The notes beneath the pieces were generated by a model, which ran no database searches, was not told the DNA's origin, and saw only the letters and a list, made by a program, of their open reading frames with translations. Of a DNA stretch of 55,146 bases, positions 27,370 through 35,794 are shown one piece after another (position 1 is the stretch's first letter; the number at the start of each line of letters is the position of its first letter). The stretch is from Microvirga massiliensis (lineage in GTDB: Bacteria > Pseudomonadota > Alphaproteobacteria > Rhizobiales > Beijerinckiaceae), in the NCBI RefSeq assembly GCF_001006805.1, contig NZ_LN811351.1:363769-418914 (forward strand), written 5' to 3'. A program made the position numbers and the translations under genes.

Positions 27370-28527
27370 TTATCTGACCGAACGACCCGCATCGGCTTGC
27401 CGGGCGGGTGGCGGGGAGCGCCGAAGGTTGGCCAGCGGATGCCGATGAATGCGCTCGATTGCAAGACCGTCGCTGTCGAACAAATGACAGGTTGCCGGAT
27501 CGAGCTTGACCGTAATGCGCTCGTGCACGCTCGTCGAGATCTCGCCATCGGCCTGGATGATGAGCATCGAGCCGTCCGTCAGCTGGGTATAGATGAAAGT
27601 CTCGCCACCGAGCCGCTCGACGACCATCACTTCCCCGGTGATCTCGCCCGACTCGGCCGGCCGCATATGTTCGGGCCGAACACCGAGCGTCACTGCGTCA
27701 CCAACCTTCAGCCGGCCAGGCTTTACGGCAATGGCCACGCTTGCGCCATTGGTCAACTGCACCGTGGTGCTGGCAGCATCGATCGCGGTCACCTTCGCAG
27801 GAAGGAAGTTCATCTTCGGGCTGCCTATGAAACCGGCCACGAAGATGTTGCGGGGGTGGTGGTAGAGCTCGAGGGGCGAGCCGGCCTGCTCGACGATACC
27901 ACCCTGCAGCACGACGATCTTGTCGGCCATCGTCATCGCTTCCACCTGATCATGCGTGACGTAGATCATCGTGGCTGCGAGCTCGTCATGCAGCCGGGCG
28001 AGCTCTATGCGCATCTGCACGCGTAACGCAGCGTCCAGGTTCGAAAGCGGCTCATCGAACAGGAATACCTTGGGCTTGCGCACGATTGCCCGCCCGATGG
28101 CAACACGCTGGCGTTGACCTCCTGAAAGTTCCTTGGGCTTGCGCTCGAGCAATTTATCGAGGTGGAGGATACGGGCTGCCTCCGTGACCTTCGCGCGGCG
28201 CTCTTCCTTGGGAACGCCCGCCAGCCGGAGAGAGAAGCCCATATTGTCGGCCACGGACATGTGGGGATAGAGCGCGTAAGACTGGAACACCATGGCGAGT
28301 CCGCGCTCTGATGGCGGCACGTCATTGACCCGCTGACCATCGATTATGAGGTCGCCGGACGAGATCTCCTCGAGGCCGGCGATCATGCGCAGCAATGTGG
28401 ATTTACCACATCCGGAAGGCCCAACGAACACGCAGAACTCGCGATCATCGACCGATAGGTCGACGCCTTTGATGACCTGCGCGGCGCCGTAGCTCTTCTG
28501 AACGTCTTTGAGGGTGACGGTGGCCAT
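27370..28527 (-). CDS. ABC transporter ATP-binding protein, UgpC/MalK type (polyol uptake)
   Basis: The 385-residue ATPase has Walker A (GPSGCGKST, about 38-46), the LSGGQRQR signature, Walker B (VFLFDEPLSNLD) and the H-loop (THDQVEAMT), plus a C-terminal TOBE/OB regulatory region of the MalK/UgpC group (GVRPEHM near 300). It powers the importer formed with the two upstream permeases. A longer in-frame ORF reaching 29319 overlaps the permease gene and is rejected; ATG 28527 follows the permease stop by 14 bp. The tail after about 350 is proline/arginine-rich and longer than usual. Confidence 0.94.
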   Translation of the reverse strand: MATVTLKDVQKSYGAAQVIKGVDLSVDDREFCVFVGPSGCGKSTLLRMIAGLEEISSGDLIIDGQRVNDVPPSERGLAMVFQSYALYPHMSVADNMGFSLRLAGVPKEERRAKVTEAARILHLDKLLERKPKELSGGQRQRVAIGRAIVRKPKVFLFDEPLSNLDAALRVQMRIELARLHDELAATMIYVTHDQVEAMTMADKIVVLQGGIVEQAGSPLELYHHPRNIFVAGFIGSPKMNFLPAKVTAIDAASTTVQLTNGASVAIAVKPGRLKVGDAVTLGVRPEHMRPAESGEITGEVMVVERLGGETFIYTQLTDGSMLIIQADGEISTSVHERITVKLDPATCHLFDSDGLAIERIHRHPLANLRRSPPPARQADAGRSVR

Positions 28528-28541
28528 TGCCGGACTCCCGA

Positions 28542-29363
28542 TTACTTGACGGCGCCGAAGGTAAGACCGCGCACGAGCTGGCGCTGGCTGAACCAGCCAA
28601 AGACGAGAATTGGCGCGATCGCGATCGTCGAGGCAGCGGAGAGCTTGGCCCAGAAGAGACCCTCCGGCGCGGAGAACGACGCAATGAACGTCGTCAGCGG
28701 TGCCGCATTCGAGGTCGTGAGATTGAGGCTCCAGAAAGCCTCGTTCCAGCACAGGATGATGGACAGCAATGCCGTCGATGCAATTCCGGGCAGCGATAGC
28801 GGCAGAAGCAGCATCCATACCTCCTGCTTCGGCTTGGCCCCATCCATCCGCCCGGCCTCGAGGATGTCTTTCGGTACCTCCTTGAAGAATGTATAGAGCA
28901 TCCACACCACGATCGGCAGGTTCATCAGGGTGTAAACCACGATCAAGCCCCACCGCGTGTCGATGGCACCGGTATCCCGAAACAACAGGTAGATCGGGAT
29001 CAGGACGCCGACCGCGGGCATCATTTTGGTCGACAGCATCCAGAGCAGCAGATCCTTGGTACGTTTTCCGGGAAAGAAAGCCATCGCATAGGCGGCGGGC
29101 ACGGCGATCAGCGTCGCCAACAGCGTAGCCCCGACGGAGATGATCACGCTGTTGAGCGCGAAATGCACGTAGTCCGCCCGCTCCCTGACCGTGACATAGT
29201 TCTCGAGCGTCGGCTGGAAAAACAGCTTGGGCGGGGTTGCGACTGCCTCGACCTCGGTCTTGAAGCTGGTCAGGACCATCCAGAAGATCGGGAAGAAGAT
29301 GACGGCAGCCGCAAGCCATCCCACGAATGTGAGGATCGTTTTTTCGCGAGTCTTGGGGTGCAT
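28542..29363 (-). CDS. Carbohydrate ABC transporter permease, MalG type
   Basis: The 273-residue protein has six hydrophobic segments and the inner-membrane EAA loop (EAGRMDGAKPKQEVWMLLLP, about residues 165-184), which docks onto the ATPase. The first segment (ILTFVGWLAAAVIFFPIFWM) and following PTLENY-like region are typical of the sugar-alcohol permease subgroup (SmoG). It begins 9 bp after the first permease and ends 14 bp before the ATPase gene. Confidence 0.93.
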   Translation of the reverse strand: MHPKTREKTILTFVGWLAAAVIFFPIFWMVLTSFKTEVEAVATPPKLFFQPTLENYVTVRERADYVHFALNSVIISVGATLLATLIAVPAAYAMAFFPGKRTKDLLLWMLSTKMMPAVGVLIPIYLLFRDTGAIDTRWGLIVVYTLMNLPIVVWMLYTFFKEVPKDILEAGRMDGAKPKQEVWMLLLPLSLPGIASTALLSIILCWNEAFWSLNLTTSNAAPLTTFIASFSAPEGLFWAKLSAASTIAIAPILVFGWFSQRQLVRGLTFGAVK

Positions 29364-29372
29364 GGCTTGCCC

Positions 29373-30299
29373 CTAGTCGGCAATGTTCTTCGCAATCGAG
29401 CGGACGAGGAAGACGGCGACGATGTTGGCCAAGATGACCGCAATCACTCCGGCTGCCGAAGCGCCACCGACATCATACTCACGCAACGCCCGCAGGTAGA
29501 TCAGGAAGGCGAGGTTGGTGGAGGCCAGGCCAGGTCCCCCCGACGTGGTGACATAGATCTCGGCAAAGACCGAGAGAAGGAAAATGGTCTCGATCATGAT
29601 CACGACGCTGATCGCGCGACCGAGATGCGGCAGGATGATGAAAAAGAACATCGAAAACGGCCCGGCGCCGTCCATGCGCGCTGCCTCCTTCTGCTCGCTA
29701 TCGAGCGATTGGATGGCGGTGAGCAGGATCAACAGCGCGAAGGGCAGCCACTGCCAGGCAACGATGATGATGACGGATGTCAGCGGGAAGCTGCCGAAGA
29801 AGTCGATGGGTGGCAGACCAAGCGACCGGGCGAAATAGGCGAACAGCCCGTTGACCGGGTGCATCAGCATGTTCTTCCAGATCAGTGCGCTGACGGTCGG
29901 CATGACGAAGAAGGGAGCTATCGCGAGTAGCCGCGCGATGCTCCTGCCGTAGAACTCCTGATCGAACAGGACCGCGAGCAGCGTTCCGAGGCCAACGGTG
30001 ATCACCAGCACCCAGAAGACGAGAAAAAGGGTATTGGCCATCGCCGTCCATAAGGACGGGTCTGTCAGGAGGAAGGTGTAGTTTTCGAATCCGGCAAAGC
30101 CGCCGACGGCGGGGTCCAGGAGATTGTAGTACTGGAACGAGAACCAGAGAGTCATCGCCAGCGGCACAATCATCCATAAGAACAGGAGGATGACCGATGG
30201 TGCGACGAGTGGCGCGGTATTCACGTTTCGCCGACTGCGCGCCCCGAGCTTCTCCTCGGCGGTCGGGACAGTGGCAGTGGCTGTTGTCGTGCTCGCCAT
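29373..30299 (-). CDS. Carbohydrate ABC transporter permease, MalF type
   Basis: The 308-residue partner permease has an unstructured 25-residue N-terminus, six hydrophobic segments and an EAA loop (EQKEAARMDGAGPFSMFFFI, about 200-219). It forms the heterodimeric channel with the MalG-type permease. It is separated from the binding-protein gene by 82 bp, which contain the stem-loop at 30325-30354. Order binding protein, MalF type, MalG type, ATPase is that of the smoEFGK systems for sorbitol and mannitol. Confidence 0.93.
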   Translation of the reverse strand: MASTTTATATVPTAEEKLGARSRRNVNTAPLVAPSVILLFLWMIVPLAMTLWFSFQYYNLLDPAVGGFAGFENYTFLLTDPSLWTAMANTLFLVFWVLVITVGLGTLLAVLFDQEFYGRSIARLLAIAPFFVMPTVSALIWKNMLMHPVNGLFAYFARSLGLPPIDFFGSFPLTSVIIIVAWQWLPFALLILLTAIQSLDSEQKEAARMDGAGPFSMFFFIILPHLGRAISVVIMIETIFLLSVFAEIYVTTSGGPGLASTNLAFLIYLRALREYDVGGASAAGVIAVILANIVAVFLVRSIAKNIAD

Positions 30300-30324
30300 C
30301 TCGAGAACCCGCTTCTGGAATGAA

Positions 30325-30354
30325 CAGCTGGCGAAACCACGCGTTCGCCAGCTG
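30325..30354 (-). promoter_or_regulatory. Intercistronic stem-loop between binding protein and permease genes
   Basis: CAGCTGGCGAA (30325-30335) and TTCGCCAGCTG (30344-30354) form a perfect 11-bp stem with an 8-nt loop. Hairpins at this position in other sugar ABC operons stabilise the upstream binding-protein mRNA or stop part of the transcripts. There is no T-run, so a stabilising or processing role is more likely than termination. Confidence 0.65.
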
Positions 30355-30381
30355 CAGGATGGTTAGCCCCGATAGTGCGGC

Positions 30382-31695
30382 CTATTTGGGGTACCCCGCC
30401 TGCTTCATGGTCCGCTCGACCGACCGCTGCGCGGTTTCCAAGGCCTGTTCGACCTTCACCTGACCGGAAAGTGCTGCAGCAATCTGCTGTCCGACCACTG
30501 TGCCAATCCCCTGAAATTCCGGAATCGCGACGTACTGGATGCCGACGTAGGGTACAGGATCCTTTGTTGGCTTTGTAATATCGGCATTGGAGACCGCCTC
30601 GTAGACCGTTTTCGCAAACGGAGCCGCCTTCTGGTATTCGGGGTTGTCATAAGTCGACTTGCGTGTGCCCGGAGGAGCAGATACCCATCCGACCTCACTG
30701 CCGACCAGCGTGATGTAATCCTTCGACGTAGCCCACTTCACGAACGATTTGGCGGCATCGACCTTCTTCGATGAAGTGGGGATGCCCAGTGACCACGCCC
30801 AGAACCATCCCGAGCCGTTGCTGGTCACCTCCGAGGGCGCTGCAGCGAAGGCGGTCTTGTCGGCTACCTGGCTCTCTTTCGGATTGTAGATATAGCCCGC
30901 AGCGGAGGTCGCATCGACCCACATCGCGCAATGGCCGGTGGCGAAGAGGGCTCGATTTTCGTTATGTCCATTCGCAGTCGCACCGGGAGGGCCATAAGCA
31001 TTCATGTTCTTCACATAGTAGTTTATGGCATTCCGCCACGGCTCGGTGGTGAGTTGTGGCTCCCACTTCTCGTTGAACCAGCGGCCACCGAAAGCATTCA
31101 CCATCGGCCCGACGAAGGCCATGTTCTCACCCCAGCCAGGTTTACCCCTCTGACAGAAGCCGTACTGCTCCTTTGATTTATCTGTCAACTTGGCGGCAAA
31201 TTCGGCGATCTGGTCGTAAGTCGGCTTCTCCGGCATCTTGATGCCGGCCTGATCGAACAGATCCTTTCGATAAAAGGTGAACGAACTCTCGGCATAGAAT
31301 GGCACTGCATAGAGCTTGCCATTGTAAGACAAGCCATTCTTGACCGATGGTATAATGTCGGCATAGTCGTAATCGTCGCCGAGATCATCCAGCGGGATCA
31401 GCCAATTCTGCTTGCCCCATATTGGCGCTTCATATGAGCCGATCGTGATGATGTCGAACTGACCTCCCTTCGTTGCGATGTCGGTCGTGGCGCGCTGCCG
31501 CAGCACATTCTCTTCGAGCACCACCCAATTCAGCTTGTTTCCCGTCGCTTGTTCCCACCTCGGAGACAATCTCTGCATGATGATCATGTCAGCATTGTTG
31601 ACCGTTGCGATGGTAAGGGTCTGACCCTGCGCGAGTGCACATGCTGTACCCGCGAGCAAAGTGGCCAAGGACAACAAAAGGTACCTGGGTTTCAT
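30382..31695 (-). CDS. Extracellular substrate-binding protein of a polyol ABC transporter
   Basis: The 437-residue protein has a clear signal peptide (MKPRYLLLSLATLLAGTACA, cleavage probably after ALA at about residue 23) and family-1 solute-binding features, such as GGQFDIITIGSYEAPIWGKQ and YAVPFYAESSFTFYRKDLF. Sequence and operon context agree with the SmoE/MtlE group that captures mannitol, sorbitol or arabitol in the periplasm. ATG 31695 follows a GGAGGAAGGAA ribosome-binding site; a longer frame to 31764 would add 23 residues in front of the signal and is rejected. It is the first gene of the operon, so the polyol promoter must lie within 31696-31800. Confidence 0.93.
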   Translation of the reverse strand: MKPRYLLLSLATLLAGTACALAQGQTLTIATVNNADMIIMQRLSPRWEQATGNKLNWVVLEENVLRQRATTDIATKGGQFDIITIGSYEAPIWGKQNWLIPLDDLGDDYDYADIIPSVKNGLSYNGKLYAVPFYAESSFTFYRKDLFDQAGIKMPEKPTYDQIAEFAAKLTDKSKEQYGFCQRGKPGWGENMAFVGPMVNAFGGRWFNEKWEPQLTTEPWRNAINYYVKNMNAYGPPGATANGHNENRALFATGHCAMWVDATSAAGYIYNPKESQVADKTAFAAAPSEVTSNGSGWFWAWSLGIPTSSKKVDAAKSFVKWATSKDYITLVGSEVGWVSAPPGTRKSTYDNPEYQKAAPFAKTVYEAVSNADITKPTKDPVPYVGIQYVAIPEFQGIGTVVGQQIAAALSGQVKVEQALETAQRSVERTMKQAGYPK

Positions 31696-31804
31696 TTCCT
31701 TCCTCCCAGCGAGATACGCTTCGGGTACTTGATTTTGCGAGATAAACACTCTCACGGGCAACATGGGTCGTCAATCACGAGCTGGGGAACTGGACATCTT
31801 CCTC

Positions 31805-31989
31805 TGCGGCAGCAATGCCGGGATGCTGAGGCTGGTGGCCTGGCTGCTTGAGTTCAGCATCGCGGGCTTCTTGTCGGCGCTGTTTGGTGCCCTCGTGGTC
31901 AGCATCACAAGCTGGCCTCCTGGTTCATCGGCCAGCGCGGGCGTGTTGTGGTCATAGTCACGCGCCAGCGCTCTGACGGGAGGTCCTGA
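31805..31989 (+). pseudogene. Fragment of a four-TM phage-holin-family membrane protein
   Basis: The frame up to about 31911 reads NAGMLRLVAWLLEFSIAG followed by FLSALFGALVVSI, and after a frameshift the frame from 31912 reads LASWFIGQRGRVVVIVTR and ends at 31989. Joined, these resemble the last third of small PF04020-type membrane proteins. The first two thirds are missing, and the fragment sits between the polyol promoter and an IS256 remnant. No function should be expected. Confidence 0.5.
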
Positions 31990-32049
31990 CGCCGACCAGG
32001 ACGCCTCGATGCAGCGCCGGCATGGGCCGGATCATGTCTCGGTGCTCTC

Positions 32050-32331
32050 GTGCAACCGGCTTCCGCCAAGGAAACTGCTCAAGCTGAACCAGGCTGGCGT
32101 ATAGGCCTCCGCCTCCGCATGGCTCTCCACGTCCATCGGGAGACAAAGTGTCCCTCCCGCTACACCCCGGCCGAGCCTGTAGAGGTGCTGGTCCGAGAGG
32201 ATCTGTGCCGGTTGCTGAACGAACCGGAGGCGATCCGCTTGGGCCTCGAGCGGGCGCAGTGGCCATTTTGGGAGCTATGGCGGAATGTGGGCGATAACGG
32301 TGTGAAGAGGGCGGCGTCTCGCGGCGGGTGA
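32050..32331 (+). other. Open frame without recognised function
   Basis: A 93-codon frame ends with EVLVREDLCRLLNEPEAIRL, a helical, protein-like stretch, but the first 40 codons look random and no family is recognised. It lies among transposon and holin fragments and could be a degraded gene. I do not claim it is expressed. Confidence 0.2.
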
Positions 32332-32368
32332 CGAGCCTGCCAGAACCTCTCGAGGAGAGCGATACGCC

Positions 32369-32622
32369 ATGACCGAGACTACCAATGTTGTCTGGCTGCG
32401 TCAGCCAGGCGCGATCGACGATCCCCTGACCGAGAGTCTGCGCGCCGGTGCCCGCCAGCTGCCCGGGCAGGCGATCGAGATCGGGGAAGAGGCTATCTCG
32501 CCAGTCTGCGCGCCCTGAAGCTGCCGGACGGACGCGAGCGTCTGGTCCGGTACTGGCATGGTCCCGCCCACACGATCCAGACAGCGCCGCCTGATTGGCT
32601 CGTCACCCGAAATCCGCCATAG
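32369..32622 (+). pseudogene. IS256-family transposase, N-terminal fragment with frameshift
   Basis: ATG 32369, with a GAGGAGAG site, opens MTETTNVVWLRQPGAIDDPL then TESLRAGARQLPGQAIEIGE. After a frameshift near 32490 the text continues YLASLRALKLPDGRERLVRYW and ends at TAG 32620-32622. This order (DPLTE, GARQL, LPDGR-RLVR, then a HGP-x-TIQT block) is that of the start of IS256-group transposases. About 80 of roughly 400 residues remain; the DDE domain is gone. Confidence 0.6.
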
Positions 32623-32674
32623 CTCCTGAAACTGTGCCTTTGATCGTGCTATTCACGGATGACACTTTCCTGGA

Positions 32675-33649
32675 TTGACTCCAAAAGCGCAGCCAGGATC
32701 GGAAGAGCCCGTCACCAGCATTTGCCAATTTCGAACACCCGCAGCTGTGGAGCACGCCTTGGATTGGGATAGGTTGAGGATCTTTTATGTGGTCGCGGAA
32801 GCAGGCAGCTTCACACGTGCTGGCGATGCTCTAAGCCTGAGCCAGTCCGCTGTAAGCCGGCAAATCCAAGCTCTTGAGAATGAACTTAAGGTCCCGCTCT
32901 TCCACCGCCATGCCAGAGGACTCATTCTCACTGAGCAAGGGGACATCCTCTACCGCGCTGCTCGCGACATCCACCAGCGGCTTGCCACGACCCGAGCCCG
33001 ACTGATCGAGACCAGCGAACGCCCTTCAGGCCCCCTCAAGGTGACGGCCAGCGTGGGTTTGGGCGCAACATGGGTAGCACGGCGGATTTCGGAGTTCCTG
33101 GACCTTTATCCTGAGGTCCAGGTTGAGCTGATCCTGACAAGCGAAGCGCTCGATCTGGCCATGCGTGAAGCTGACGTCGCGATCCGCCTGCACTGGCCTT
33201 ATGAAGCAGACCTCATCCAGCGTCGGCTCTTCACCGTGCACTATCATGCCTGCGCCTCGACGGAATACATCAAACGCTTTGGTGAGCCGCGGACGCTGGA
33301 TGACCTCGAGAACCACCGCCTGATCACGCTCTCAGACGACCAGCCTGCGCATTTCCTTAAAGTGCACCGGTTTTTGACCCGCTTTCCGGACCTCGCGGAG
33401 CCACGGCAGGTTCATCTCTGTGTCAATGACGCGCAGGCGCTGAGAGCGGCAGTTGTCTCAGGCGCGGGGATCGGCATGGTGCCTGATCATGCCTCGGAGG
33501 GGCATCCCGAGCTCGTCCAGCTGCTGCGGGATTACGAGGCGCCGTCGCTGGACTGCTACTTCGTTTACCCGGAGGAGATGAGATCGGTCGCCCGACTGCA
33601 GGTATTCCGTGACTTTCTCCTCCAGAAGGCCCAGCGCTGGGCCCACTGA
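32675..33649 (+). CDS. LysR-family transcriptional regulator
   Basis: The 324-residue frame has a LysR helix-turn-helix from about residue 30 (LDWDRLRIFYVVAEAGSFTR, LSLSQSAVSRQIQALENEL) and an effector-binding domain in which ADVAIRLHWP and GAGIGMVPDH are typical. The start is uncertain: an upstream TGA at 32660 limits it, TTG 32675 is the first candidate, and GTG 32747 would start just before the helix-turn-helix. No target operon is evident, because both neighbours are transposase remnants; it may have been stranded by rearrangement. The frame is complete. Confidence 0.85.
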   Translation: MTPKAQPGSEEPVTSICQFRTPAAVEHALDWDRLRIFYVVAEAGSFTRAGDALSLSQSAVSRQIQALENELKVPLFHRHARGLILTEQGDILYRAARDIHQRLATTRARLIETSERPSGPLKVTASVGLGATWVARRISEFLDLYPEVQVELILTSEALDLAMREADVAIRLHWPYEADLIQRRLFTVHYHACASTEYIKRFGEPRTLDDLENHRLITLSDDQPAHFLKVHRFLTRFPDLAEPRQVHLCVNDAQALRAAVVSGAGIGMVPDHASEGHPELVQLLRDYEAPSLDCYFVYPEEMRSVARLQVFRDFLLQKAQRWAH

Positions 33650-33672
33650 GGTGGGTGGAATCCAAGCGGCGA

Positions 33673-34243
33673 TCAGCACGAGGTCTGCTTTCTGTCCGGA
33701 TGCGAGACGTCCTTGGCGGCTGCGATGACCCTGAGGGGGTCTGTCGCAATCTGGAGCAGGGCGGGAAACTTGCGGACACTCGTGACGCTCTCATGAAGCG
33801 AGCAGGTCGAACTCCTTCGCACGAGAAGGTTGTCGATTGCAGGCATACTACCCGGGCCCTTTCGCATCATGTGCACCATCTCGATGCCACTCAGGATTAC
33901 GCGAGCGCTGAGCATGCCCCTTAATAGCGCAGTGATCCTGCTCAATCCGAGTATTGAGATAGCGGCTTTGACGAATCGGGATCGGCTTCATCTTGCGCCT
34001 TGATCTATCCCGGAGCCGGTCTGTCGCATTAGGTGACAGGATCGCCTTGCGATTGATTTGGCTGCCGTCGATGACATTCCGTTCCGGATGGCCATGTCGC
34101 TTGAGGGCCTTGCGCAGGAACCGCTTGGCGGCCTCGCACAGCAGCCGGCCAGAGGACGTCCGACCTGAAATCAGTCGATCGCAATCTGCGTTTTGACACG
34201 GCCCTAAGCACTGGTGGAGCGGGTATGCCGTGTGACTGCCCAT
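33673..34243 (-). pseudogene. IS6-family transposase remnant
   Basis: Read leftwards from 34243, the frame encodes EAAKRFLRKALKRHGHPERN, VIDGSQINRKAIL and YLNTRIEQDHCAIKGH, the second half of an IS6-family DDE domain (Asp in VIDGSQ, Glu in RIEQDH). A frameshift near 33920 moves the text to a second frame with ARVILSGIEMVHMMRKG, the usual C-terminal block. The first 90 or so residues, including the zinc/HTH part and the first Asp, are missing. It cannot be active. Confidence 0.75.
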
Positions 34244-34277
34244 CGGAGCAGAGCCGCCGACGAGGCCGGGCGGTTTT

Positions 34278-34445
34278 CATGTTCTCGCGCGCAGATGGGT
34301 GATTAAGCGAATATTCGCCTGGCTCACCACCAACTGACGGCTGGCCAAGGACTAAGAGCGTCTGGTCGAGACCGTCGAGGCGCTGCTCTATCTCGCCAAG
34401 AGCCGCATTCTCCTCCGGCATCTCGTCCGAAAAAACGAAAGATAA
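34278..34445 (+). pseudogene. IS5-family transposase, C-terminal fragment with internal stops
   Basis: The frame reads HVLARRWVIKRIFAWLTTN, stop, RLAKD, stop, ERLVETVEALLYLAKSRILL and ends RHLVRKNER at TAA 34443-34445. This is the conserved end of IS5/IS427-group transposases (W-V-x-x-R-x-FAWL, RRLAKDYERLV). Two in-frame stops (TGA, TAA) mark decay. The fragment ends 26 bp from the 3' end of the methyltransferase gene and so bounds the PKS operon on the left. Confidence 0.75.
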
Positions 34446-34471
34446 TTGCTCACCCGCCTCTAAGTCGTTCA

Positions 34472-35530
34472 TTACCGTGGCTTTGTGGCAGAAACCATTG
34501 CGGCGCCAGGCATCGTCCTGAGCCAGATGGGCCGGCGAGTGACCAGGCCGGCTGCCTGCTGCCAGTCCTGGATGGCAGGGAAGGACCAAGTGCCCGCTCG
34601 GCTTGTTAGCGCGAAATAGACATCCAGCACTGCACCAAGGCGATTGCCCGGTCGGTGGGCTTCGGCAGGGGACGAGATCCGTATTGCGTCCAGGACGATA
34701 TAGATCCCGCCCGGGCGCAGAGCACGGGCGACTTTCGATGCAAGCTGGTTGTTCTGCTCCTCGTCGAAATGGTGCACCAGGTTTGCGATCAGAACGACAT
34801 CGTAAACAGCTGTTCCTAGATCGGCGTTCACCACGTTGCCAGCCATATGCGCGACCCGGTCTGCCATGTTCTCTCGTGCCAGGATCTCGGCCGCCGCCGG
34901 CAGGGCCTCCGGCAATTCAAGAACAGTCGCCTTCAGCTCGGGATATCTGCGGCACAAGGCTACAGAATAGAAGCCGTGGGACCTGCCAACATCAAGGAGG
35001 GTTCGCGCGTGCCTCGGAAGGCGAGCGCGCCACGCAAGCTCGCGAGCCGGTGCTGTCGAAAAATCGCGCATCCCCCATTGGTAGCGGCGCCACTCATTGC
35101 CGGTCAGTGTTTCGTGCATGTTGCGCGGGGTACCATCCCGAAGCAACCGATCGAACTCCTCGGTCCACCGCCATTCAATTTCCTGGAAATCGAGCTTATG
35201 AACTACGGTGCTCGGGCTGTCCGATAGCAACCATTTCCGCGATAGTCGATTAAGTTCGTAGTGACCTCGACGGAAACCCAAGTAGTCGTTCGCCAGAAGC
35301 GCATCGAGCATCTTCGACGTTGCGACCGGGTGAGTACCGCACAAGCGCGACACCTCTTCAGCCGTGCGCCCGCTGTCGCGCAAAGCTTCGAACAGACCCG
35401 CTCTCGCAGAAGCCATGACAATCCGGGCGAATTGAAAAGCAATCTGCGTGTCCGCCAGAGGTTTAGGCCCAAGATTGAACTTGAGGGCCAACCACTCCAA
35501 GACGGTCTCCGGTCCAGCGCCAATTCTCAT
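34472..35530 (-). CDS. SAM-dependent O-methyltransferase (family 2, with dimerisation/winged-helix domain)
   Basis: The 352-residue protein has an N-terminal winged-helix dimerisation domain (about 25-105: GLFEALRDSGRTAEEVSRL, LLANDYLGF) and a C-terminal Rossmann SAM-binding domain with motif I TLLDVGRSHGFYSVAL near 182-197 and the acidic YDVVLIANLVHHFDEE around 246-261. This is the architecture of polyketide and plant-type O-methyltransferases. The frame is open for 57 more codons upstream, but ATG 35530 gives the normal N-terminus. It is the last gene of the type III PKS operon (264 bp after the flavoprotein) and probably methylates the aromatic product. Confidence 0.85.
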   Translation of the reverse strand: MRIGAGPETVLEWLALKFNLGPKPLADTQIAFQFARIVMASARAGLFEALRDSGRTAEEVSRLCGTHPVATSKMLDALLANDYLGFRRGHYELNRLSRKWLLSDSPSTVVHKLDFQEIEWRWTEEFDRLLRDGTPRNMHETLTGNEWRRYQWGMRDFSTAPARELAWRARLPRHARTLLDVGRSHGFYSVALCRRYPELKATVLELPEALPAAAEILARENMADRVAHMAGNVVNADLGTAVYDVVLIANLVHHFDEEQNNQLASKVARALRPGGIYIVLDAIRISSPAEAHRPGNRLGAVLDVYFALTSRAGTWSFPAIQDWQQAAGLVTRRPIWLRTMPGAAMVSATKPR

Positions 35531-35794
35531 CCGCGCCTCACACGACCTCTCGGCCGAGTCAATCGGGCCCGAGGCGGTACAAATAGCGGAAAATCGTTCG
35601 CGGCAGAAGTTGCACTGCCGTGATTGCCCGGTTTCGATAGGAAGTTCGGCATAGAGTCGTGAGGCACCCCGTTTGCATACCGCGGTCAACCTGAGAAGCA
35701 TCGTTCCAATGCGATTGCCGGCCCACCAATCGCGCTCATGCTCGTTTCCGAAAAGCCCAGCTTCGCGGGCACACTGCTCACTGCTGTGACCCGA

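Noticed and set aside
34029..34472. Minus-strand frame starting in the stop codon of the methyltransferase gene (TAATG overlap)
   Set aside because: At first it looked like a coupled downstream gene, but the region is the IS5 transposase relic on the plus strand followed by IS6 sequence, so the frame is a shadow.
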